30,571 bases of DNA from Haliea sp041583655 (GTDB lineage: Bacteria; Pseudomonadota; Gammaproteobacteria; Pseudomonadales; Halieaceae): assembly GCA_041583655.1 (NCBI GenBank), contig JBFHFJ010000004.1, forward strand, positions 1 to 30,571. Reading direction: 5' to 3'. The translations under genes and the position numbers were made by a program. The notes beneath the pieces were generated by a model that worked only from the letters and a program-made list of their open reading frames with translations, did not search any database and was not told where the DNA came from. This document shows positions 24,549 through 30,571 of this stretch, in pieces. Every line of letters begins with the position of its first letter. Positions within the stretch are counted from its first letter, which is position 1.

Positions 24549-25221
24549 GCAAAGATTTGAAAACCGCGTGGCGCTGGACAGGGCTCTGGCGGCGACCGTT
24601 GTCACCCGACTGCAGGCAGCGATAGAGGCCCGGGACCAGGCATTTCTGATCCTGTCAGGCGGCAGTACGCCGCTGGGGCTGTTCAAGGTTCTGGCCGAGT
24701 CTGAGTTGCCCTGGCACAAGGTAACCCTGATCCTTGCGGATGAACGCTGGGTGCCACCCGACCACCAGGACTGCAACGAGCGCATGGTCCGGGAGCACCT
24801 GCTCAAAGGCAAGGCGGGCGACGCCAGACTACTGTCCTTGATTGAGGCCTACCCCGATAGGGCGGCAAACCTGGCGACTGTAAAACGGCGCCTGGCAGAG
24901 ATTGCCACGTTTGACGTGGTGATCCTGGGCATGGGTGCAGACGGCCACACAGCATCGCTTTTTCCCGACGCTCCAGAGCTGGCAGAAGGCCTGGAAACCA
25001 CCGAGCCCGCCCTGATGACATCGCCGCAGCTGGCGCCACACGCCCGTATCAGCCTGTCGCGTAAGCGCCTGAGTGATACCCGCTACGGAGTCATTCATAT
25101 CGTCGGGCAGGAAAAATGCTCCGTGCTAGAGCATGCAATTGCAAGCAACGATCCGCTGGCGTATCCGATATTGAATTTCACCGCTGGCGACACATCGTTC
25201 GACGTATACTTTGCGCCCTAG
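24541..25221 (+). CDS. pgl: 6-phosphogluconolactonase
   Basis: This 226-residue member of the NagB/DevB-type SIS-related family hydrolyses 6-phosphogluconolactone. LSGGSTPLGLFKVL, LADERWVPPDHQDCNE and LGMGADGHTASLFPD are the family signatures. The ATG lies within the end of zwf (8-nt overlap), indicating coupled translation. Confidence 0.95.
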   Translation: MSKQRFENRVALDRALAATVVTRLQAAIEARDQAFLILSGGSTPLGLFKVLAESELPWHKVTLILADERWVPPDHQDCNERMVREHLLKGKAGDARLLSLIEAYPDRAANLATVKRRLAEIATFDVVILGMGADGHTASLFPDAPELAEGLETTEPALMTSPQLAPHARISLSRKRLSDTRYGVIHIVGQEKCSVLEHAIASNDPLAYPILNFTAGDTSFDVYFAP

Positions 25222-25234
25222 GATAGTCGACGCC

Positions 25235-26095
25235 ATGGAGGACACCGCACTGCTGAACACGATAAACTCGGCCTTGCCCGACCTCAAGAAGTCGGAGGCG
25301 AAGGTTGCCAAGGTGATCCTTGAAGATCCTGACGCGGCCACTCGCTCCAGTATCGCGGCACTGGCAAGCGCCGCCGGAGTCAGCGAACCGAGTGTCAATC
25401 GATTCTGCAAACGTTTCGGCGCCACGGGCTTTCCCGACTTCAAATTAAAACTTGCCAAGTCGCTCGTCTCTGGTGTGCGCTACATGAGTCGTGCGGTAGA
25501 GATGAGCGATGACATCGACACCTATCCCCGCAAGCTGTTCGATAACACGATCAACGACTTGGCCAGGGCGCGGGAGCAACTTCCCACGGCGGCAATCGAC
25601 CAGGCGGTCGACTACCTCGCTCAAGCCAGGAGAATAGTATTTTTTGGACTAGGCACCTCCGCCGCCGTTGCCAAGGATGCGGAGCACAAGTTCTTTCGCT
25701 TCAACGTGCCAGTTTCCACCCATGAAGACCCACTGATGCTGCGGATGCTCACCACGGCGGGCGGTCCGGGTGACCTGTTTTTCTTTATCTCACACACCGG
25801 ACGGACCAGAGTACTGGTGGAGGCTGCGGAACTGGCCCGCGAAACAGAGGCTATTGTGGTATCCCTGACAGCGCCCGACTCACCCCTGGCGGCGATGAGT
25901 CACTGCACTATTGAACTGGCGGACACCGAAGACACGGAACAGTATCTGCCGATGACGTCGCGCATCGTGCAGCTGGTTATACTGGACATACTGGCTACCG
26001 GCGTCACGCTGCGGCGCGGGGAAGACTTTTTACCGCATCTGGCGCGCATCAAGCAAAGCCTTCAGGCCACGCGCTTTCCCGGCAAGAAGAACTAA
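25235..26095 (+). CDS. hexR: HexR transcriptional regulator (RpiR family)
   Basis: This 286-residue regulator has an N-terminal HTH_6 domain (SSIAALASAAGVSEPSVNRF, residues ~46-65, followed by CKRFGATGFPDFKL) and a SIS domain (~120-260; FFGLGTSAAVAKDAEHKFFRFN, ISHTGRTRVLVE) that senses KDPG. The whole chain closely resembles E. coli HexR, including the C-terminal LDILATGVTLRRG. HexR generally represses zwf, edd and eda and is released by KDPG. Here it closes the operon it probably controls; two candidate operators lie before edd. It starts 13 bp after pgl and overlaps the convergent glucanase gene by 4 bp. An upstream TTG at 25211 is a less likely start. Confidence 0.94.
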   Translation: MEDTALLNTINSALPDLKKSEAKVAKVILEDPDAATRSSIAALASAAGVSEPSVNRFCKRFGATGFPDFKLKLAKSLVSGVRYMSRAVEMSDDIDTYPRKLFDNTINDLARAREQLPTAAIDQAVDYLAQARRIVFFGLGTSAAVAKDAEHKFFRFNVPVSTHEDPLMLRMLTTAGGPGDLFFFISHTGRTRVLVEAAELARETEAIVVSLTAPDSPLAAMSHCTIELADTEDTEQYLPMTSRIVQLVILDILATGVTLRRGEDFLPHLARIKQSLQATRFPGKKN

Positions 26096-28425
26096 CCGGG
26101 ATCACTGCTGGGGGTGAAATAGCGCACGTAATCCACCTCCATGCGCACCGGGAAAATACTGTCATCTATCGGGCCACCGCTTCTACCCCAGGTACCACCA
26201 ATAGCCACGTTGAATATCAGGTGGAAGGGATGATCGTACGGCCAGGCTTCCCAACCGAGTCCCTCATTGTAGTAACTGAAATACGGACTCCCATCAATAA
26301 ACACACGTATGAACTCGGGGGTCCACTCCAGAGAGTAAACATGGAAGGCACGTTCAACAGCACGCACTTCGACACTGCCTTTGCGCTGCTGGCCATTGCC
26401 GGGAAAGAAGGCGCGATTGTGAACCGTGCCATGCACCCGCTGCATGTCGAAGCCGACATGTTCCATGATGTCGATCTCCCCGGAATTGGGCCAGGCATCG
26501 CACTCGTCACTGCCATGCCACTCACCATCAAGGCTGCAGGTAGTCGCATAACGGAAGGGGTCGCTGGGTAGCATCCAGAGCGCCGCCCAGGTGCCTCGAC
26601 CTGCAGGGAGCCTGGCCCTGACATCCACCCGGCCATACAACATGTTCCGCTTTTCCATCGAGTGGAGCCTCCCGGAGGTGTAACGGGCCCCCTGGTAGTC
26701 CTCACGGTGGGCCTCGATCACCAACTTGCCATCTTCAACTCGCAGATTGCGCGCCCTGTCGGTGTAGGCCTGGTCTTCCTCGTTGACCTTACCAGCCGGC
26801 CAGTTCTCCACTGTCCATATGCCGGGATCGGGGGCACCATCACGAGTGAATTCATCGAACCAGCCCAGTGTCCACATGCGCGGATCCGGCTCCTGGCGGC
26901 GCACCACGAGGCCGTTCAGCAGGGGCACTCCTGCCCTGGCGCGAAACCCGATCTCCAGCTGCCCGTTGTGGACTTCGACGCCGGTCACCGTACGGTCCAG
27001 GGCAAAGTTGGAGTTACCATCCCGCGCCGCCTTCACGTCCAGGTGCTCAATAACTGTCGTACCCTGCGCCAGCACATCAAAGATACGCTCGCCGGGCGCT
27101 ATCTCTTCGGGTTCGGCAAACTGGAAGGTAATGTCGTAGATGCCGTTTTCGAGTGGGTGCTTGATTTGCAGGTCGCCCTGGCGGAAGGTCTCGTACACCG
27201 TGCCATCCTGTGCGCCCAGCACGCGCGAAATGCGCCCGGCAACACCCCGTACGCGATCGTCGTCCGCCAGGTAAGGCACCCCGCCAATGTCGGTGTAGCC
27301 ATCACCGCCCAAATTCAGGGCCCAGACGATCGCATCGGAACGGTAGAGGACTGGGGGCAATTTCATCATCACTTCCTTGGGCTTTCGGTCGACAGTGAAC
27401 AGACCCCAGTGCTTCTCCGCGCCGTCCGGACTACCGGGATCCCCTTTCCAGGGCTCATCAAATGCCGAGAAGAAGACAATGCTCACCCCCGCCAGAGTCG
27501 CCCAATCCCTCAGCTCGCGGTAATACCGTGCCTGATTGCTTGCGCTGGCCTGTTCCGCGAACTCCACCGCCGTGGTTGCCCAGCCGGCTTCGAGCACAGC
27601 GATTGGCAGGCCCGGTAGCGCCGCGCTGACGGCCTCGATATCTGCCACCGTCGCCGCCAATGCCTCGTCGATGGTTTTGTCGTTCCAGGCCGGGTAGCTG
27701 TGCATGCCGATAAAGTCTACCTCGCCCGCCAGCCGCCCACCCTCCTGCAGCCACAGCTCGTAACTGTCTGCAGTGGTCACCGGCTGCTCGACCGCAGCCC
27801 TGACCCGCCGCAGGTAAGCGATGGCACTGTCGACGGTAACCATGTGATCATTCCACCAGACAAGCGCCTCGTTGCCCACGTTCAAAGCGGTCACGATCTC
27901 GCGGTATTCGTTCGCCAGCCGGATACCACGCTCTACCTCGGCAGCATTCCTGCGCTTGTTGCGCTCCAGGGTCGCCTCGGAAATCGGCTCGTCCAGCCAC
28001 GCGCAGTTCTCGTGATTGTTCACCTCCGCATCCAGCCAGATCCCCAACAGGACCTTCAGCGGTAGTCCGAGTTCCCGGATCAGCCGCAGCACTGCCTCCG
28101 AGTTCTCCTGTGAGTCGTACAGCCGGATCAAACGAAATCCGTGGCCCACCAGAATTTCCAGATCTTCCTTGATTTCGGCATCGCCCGGGTTGATCGCCCC
28201 GGCCCCGCGATCCGGGTGCTGTCCCTCCCTGTAGCCAGAGTAAGCCACACCCATTACCTGGCCATGGAGCAAATCCGCCTGGTCCTGGATCCGTGTTGTC
28301 GGCGTGTTTGGGGAGACTACGGTGGCCGTATCATAGCTAGCAGTCGTTGCGACAGCGATTGAGCCACCGCTGCCACTGCAGGCAGCCACAAATGTTAGCA
28401 ATAGCGAGAGGATTGTCTTACGCAT
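26092..28425 (-). CDS. GH17-malectin-GH16 beta-1,3-glucanase lipoprotein
   Basis: This 777-residue lipoprotein has a lipobox VAAC (Cys16) after a short signal, so it should be anchored in the outer membrane or periplasm. Residues ~58-355 form a GH17-like barrel with acid/base Glu186 (NVGNEALVWW) and nucleophile Glu279 (AVLEAGWATT). Residues ~365-512 are a malectin-like sugar-binding domain (ERIFDVLAQG...VIEHLDVKA). Residues ~515-770 are a GH16 domain with catalytic SGEIDIMEHVG (Glu650, Asp652, Glu655) and a laminarinase-type C-terminus. Both catalytic pairs are intact. It probably cleaves beta-1,3-glucan such as laminarin. No strong ribosome binding site precedes the ATG at 28425. Confidence 0.92.
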   Translation of the reverse strand: MRKTILSLLLTFVAACSGSGGSIAVATTASYDTATVVSPNTPTTRIQDQADLLHGQVMGVAYSGYREGQHPDRGAGAINPGDAEIKEDLEILVGHGFRLIRLYDSQENSEAVLRLIRELGLPLKVLLGIWLDAEVNNHENCAWLDEPISEATLERNKRRNAAEVERGIRLANEYREIVTALNVGNEALVWWNDHMVTVDSAIAYLRRVRAAVEQPVTTADSYELWLQEGGRLAGEVDFIGMHSYPAWNDKTIDEALAATVADIEAVSAALPGLPIAVLEAGWATTAVEFAEQASASNQARYYRELRDWATLAGVSIVFFSAFDEPWKGDPGSPDGAEKHWGLFTVDRKPKEVMMKLPPVLYRSDAIVWALNLGGDGYTDIGGVPYLADDDRVRGVAGRISRVLGAQDGTVYETFRQGDLQIKHPLENGIYDITFQFAEPEEIAPGERIFDVLAQGTTVIEHLDVKAARDGNSNFALDRTVTGVEVHNGQLEIGFRARAGVPLLNGLVVRRQEPDPRMWTLGWFDEFTRDGAPDPGIWTVENWPAGKVNEEDQAYTDRARNLRVEDGKLVIEAHREDYQGARYTSGRLHSMEKRNMLYGRVDVRARLPAGRGTWAALWMLPSDPFRYATTCSLDGEWHGSDECDAWPNSGEIDIMEHVGFDMQRVHGTVHNRAFFPGNGQQRKGSVEVRAVERAFHVYSLEWTPEFIRVFIDGSPYFSYYNEGLGWEAWPYDHPFHLIFNVAIGGTWGRSGGPIDDSIFPVRMEVDYVRYFTPSSDPG

Positions 28426-28452
28426 GAATGGATGAGGTAAACAGTTTCCCCA

Positions 28453-28480
28453 AGCCTAACGCGTTGGGCAGCTGAGACAA
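28453..28480 (-). promoter_or_regulatory. putative promoter and operator of the glucanase gene
   Basis: On the minus strand TTGTCT (28475-28480), a 16-nt spacer and TAGGCT (28453-28458) give a moderate promoter match. A near-perfect 14-bp palindrome, CCTAACGCGTTGGG (28455-28468), spans the -10 and the spacer. Confidence 0.4.
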
Positions 28481-28528
28481 TGTATACGCGCCGGACGGGA
28501 CTGTGACTGCGACAAGGCGGTCACCAAC

Positions 28529-28548
28529 GCGGCGCGACACTGCGCCGC
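28529..28548. other. GC hairpin after the LytTR regulator gene
   Basis: GCGGCGC and GCGCCGC form a 7-bp stem with a 6-nt loop. No T-tract follows on either strand, so any terminator function for the regulator gene is doubtful. Confidence 0.35.
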
Positions 28549-28601
28549 CCTGTTGCCAGCCCGCCAGTAGGTCCTTCCCCCCGCATCACGAACCCCCGCT
28601 C

Positions 28602-29435
28602 CTAGCGCTCATCAAGAAACACTTTGATGGCCTGTCGGAAATTACGACTTACCTTCAACTGCTGGTCGCAATCCAGGTCCAGCATGTATTCCCCTTTGCT
28701 CAACGCGGTGGCCTTGATGATACGATCAAGGTTTACCAGGGTGGAACGATGAATACGTTTGAATTTGTCTGGATCAAGCTTGGCCATCAAGTGCTTGAGT
28801 GTGCTGCGCATGATGAGTGTCTCCCCCTTGACGTGCAGACACATGTAATCTCCCGCAGCGTCGACCCAATCAATCTCATCAATGTCCAACAGCACAGTAC
28901 CCTCGGGATTCCTGACTGCGATCTTGCGCCCTGCAAGCAGCGCATCGTCACCTGGACCGTCATCGCCGCCGAATCGTGTCCAGCCCGAGACATTGCGGGT
29001 GATCTCATCAATGGCGCCAACCAGCGGCGTCTTCGCGTCCCGTGGCCCGGCTGCGTTCGCGAGTCGTTGTATGGCGCGCTCAATTGCGCGCGCAAGACGT
29101 TTCTCGTCGACCGGCTTCAACAGGTAATCAACGGCGTGCAGGTCGAAGGCATCGATTGCATACCGCTGATAGGCCGTACAAAAAATGACGTTGGGAAGGA
29201 TATCCGATTGCAGTTCCTTCACGACGTCAAACCCGGTGACGCCTGGCATCTGGATGTCCATAATCAACAGATCAGGCGCCTGCTCGCGGGTGGCATGGAT
29301 TGCCTCGCGTCCATTGCTGCACTGGGCGATGAGCTCCACATTCGGGATGTCGGTCAGCAGCGATGCCAGCAGTTTTCGTGCAAGAGGCTCGTCATCAACG
29401 ATGATAGTGCGCAGCTTGCGCGGTGAACTACTCAA
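28602..29435 (-). CDS. LytTR-family response regulator
   Basis: This 277-residue regulator has an N-terminal receiver (Asp14, Asp15, phospho-acceptor Asp60 in LLIMDIQMPG, Thr87, Lys107 in LLKPVD) and a C-terminal LytTR DNA-binding domain (~165-275; GDYMCLHVKGETLIMR and FKRIHRSTLVNLDRI). The linker is glycine/aspartate-rich (GGDDGPGDDA). The only start near the N-terminus is TTG at 29433-29435, overlapping the kinase stop as TTGA. It is the partner of the upstream histidine kinase. Confidence 0.92.
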   Translation of the reverse strand: MSSSPRKLRTIIVDDEPLARKLLASLLTDIPNVELIAQCSNGREAIHATREQAPDLLIMDIQMPGVTGFDVVKELQSDILPNVIFCTAYQRYAIDAFDLHAVDYLLKPVDEKRLARAIERAIQRLANAAGPRDAKTPLVGAIDEITRNVSGWTRFGGDDGPGDDALLAGRKIAVRNPEGTVLLDIDEIDWVDAAGDYMCLHVKGETLIMRSTLKHLMAKLDPDKFKRIHRSTLVNLDRIIKATALSKGEYMLDLDCDQQLKVSRNFRQAIKVFLDER

Positions 29436-30568
29436 CTTCCACCGCCCATGGCGACAATGTCAGCTTGCGTGGTGTAAGGCAGACGTAGGCTTACCATCAG
29501 GCCCTGCGGCTTGACGTTGGTGGTGAAAAACTCGTAGCGAGTGTCGTAGAGCGTGTGCAACCTCTCAAGCGTGTTACGCAGACCTATGCCGCGGCCCACT
29601 TTTTCCTGGAAATCCTCAATACCGGGCCCGGTATCGGAAATATCCAGATGCAATTCGTCACCGGATTTCCTCGCCGCGATGCTCACGGATCCTCCCTTCT
29701 CGCTCATGCCGACTGCATACTTCATGGAGTTCTCGACAATAGGCTGCAGCATAAAGCTTGGCATCAATGCATGGCGCGCGGGTTCCTCCACTTGTAACTC
29801 AAGTTGCAATCGATCTTCAAATCTTGTCTTTTCAATATCCAGATAGAGCATCAGGGATTCCAGCTCGCTGTCCAGAGTGACGAGGATTTCGTTGCCGTGA
29901 TCGAGGGAATAACGAAGAAACCGGCTGAGCTGCTGGATCATTTCGCCGGCCCGGGCATTGTCACCCAGTCTGACCAAAGCGTTGATCGCGTTCAGTGTGT
30001 TGAAGAGAAAATGCGGATTAAGCTGGTAGCGCAGCATTCTTAACTGGGCTTCACGCGCCTGGGACTCTGCCTGAAGCCGCTGTGCGTGCTCCCTGGCTCT
30101 CTCAGCGGATTCTTCCAGCAGTTTGCTGTGCTCCAGGCGAAACAACTCATAGTAGATAATGCCGTAGTAAAGCACCGTCCAGCTGAGGAAAACAAATAGA
30201 GAGCCAAAATACCAATAGTTGAATTCCCGCCAGATTTCAGTCTCTCCCGACATCCAGGAAAACGTCTGTATCCGCGCCGCGGTCCAGACGGCACTGACCA
30301 AAATAACCGCTGTTGTTGCTATCAGCACCCGAAATGGAAGCCCGTAGGAAAACGTAAACCGATAGATGTGCCGCAACGGCCACGAACAAAGAATACCCAA
30401 CGCTGCCTGAATCGCGATGTGCTCGACATGGGGCCAGCTGACATTGCCATCGAGCAGCGTAATACTGAAAAAAGTGGCCAGTGAGTACCCTGTCCACCCT
30501 GCCAACTGATAGATCCAGAATCGATAGTCCCGGTCCACGAACAGGACTCTTTCCACGAAGTTGGTCAC
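29432..30568 (-). CDS. LytS-type sensor histidine kinase (5' end at window edge)
   Basis: This protein has 378 residues if it starts at GTG 30566-30568; the frame is open to the window edge, so the true start may lie outside. About four transmembrane helices (~24-40, 48-66, 79-100, 118-140) lead into a coiled coil (~142-180) and the His_kinase domain, with phospho-acceptor His186 in YQLNPHFLFNTLNAI. The ATPase part has FMLQPIVENSMKYAVG (N-box) and SDTGPGIEDF plus GRGIGLRNTLERL. It lacks a large periplasmic sensor domain, so it probably senses within or near the membrane. It is coupled to the LytTR regulator by a 4-nt overlap. Confidence 0.9.
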   Translation of the reverse strand: MTNFVERVLFVDRDYRFWIYQLAGWTGYSLATFFSITLLDGNVSWPHVEHIAIQAALGILCSWPLRHIYRFTFSYGLPFRVLIATTAVILVSAVWTAARIQTFSWMSGETEIWREFNYWYFGSLFVFLSWTVLYYGIIYYELFRLEHSKLLEESAERAREHAQRLQAESQAREAQLRMLRYQLNPHFLFNTLNAINALVRLGDNARAGEMIQQLSRFLRYSLDHGNEILVTLDSELESLMLYLDIEKTRFEDRLQLELQVEEPARHALMPSFMLQPIVENSMKYAVGMSEKGGSVSIAARKSGDELHLDISDTGPGIEDFQEKVGRGIGLRNTLERLHTLYDTRYEFFTTNVKPQGLMVSLRLPYTTQADIVAMGGGS

Positions 30569-30571
30569 GGC

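Noticed and set aside
26081..26100. Frameshift or fusion at the hexR/glucanase junction
   Set aside because: The two genes are convergent and simply overlap by 4 bp at their stop codons; both C-termini look complete.
1..30571. CRISPR array, toxin-antitoxin pair, phage or anti-phage system
   Set aside because: No regularly spaced repeats, transposase, integrase or defence-type domain was found in the window; nearly all sequence is explained by metabolic and membrane genes.

Overview
The window looks like chromosomal DNA of a GC-rich, free-living marine gammaproteobacterium, probably of the Halieaceae/Cellvibrionales type. The clues are a TonB-dependent receptor paired with a small catabolic operon, a HexR-controlled Entner-Doudoroff operon, a secreted PKD-domain protease, a laminarinase-type lipoprotein and a Mrp-type cation/proton antiporter. 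No phage, insertion sequence, CRISPR array or rRNA was seen. The taxonomic placement is inferred from gene content only.

Layout. (1) Positions 1-6125, minus strand: nine overlapping genes of a multisubunit Mrp/Mbh-like antiporter (E, F, G, DUF4040, MbhE-MrpB fusion, C, and three NuoL/M/N-like subunits, the third cut by the window edge). A terminator-like hairpin sits in the leader. (2) 6308-7370, plus: a FieF-type metal efflux transporter and tRNA-Gly(CCC). (3) 7409-9974: an unknown exported protein (minus), a split YeeE/YedE (PmpA/PmpB-like) sulfur transporter pair (plus) and an endonuclease/exonuclease/phosphatase-fold enzyme (minus). (4) 10182-16264: a TonB-dependent receptor (minus) diverging from an operon of amidohydrolase, DUF59/MIP18 protein, acyl-CoA synthetase and isochorismatase-fold hydrolase (plus). 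An 11-bp inverted repeat overlaps the putative -35 elements of both divergent promoters. The substrate is unknown; this is the best candidate for an undescribed pathway. (5) 16362-19250, minus: a large secreted zinc metalloprotease. (6) 19608-26095, plus: edd-glk-eda-zwf-pgl-hexR, preceded by two HexR-like operators 51 bp apart. (7) 26092-28425, minus: a lipoprotein joining GH17, malectin-like and GH16 domains. (8) 28602-30568, minus: a LytTR response regulator and its LytS-type histidine kinase; the kinase may extend past the window edge.

How they work together: beta-1,3-glucan (laminarin) cleaved by the GH17-GH16 lipoprotein would give glucose. Glk, Zwf, Pgl, Edd and Eda would then take it to pyruvate and glyceraldehyde-3-phosphate under HexR control. 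The LytS/LytTR pair directly upstream of the glucanase is a possible but unproven regulator. The antiporter and the metal exporter handle ion homeostasis. The receptor and its divergent operon look like an uptake-plus-degradation unit for an organic acid or amide.
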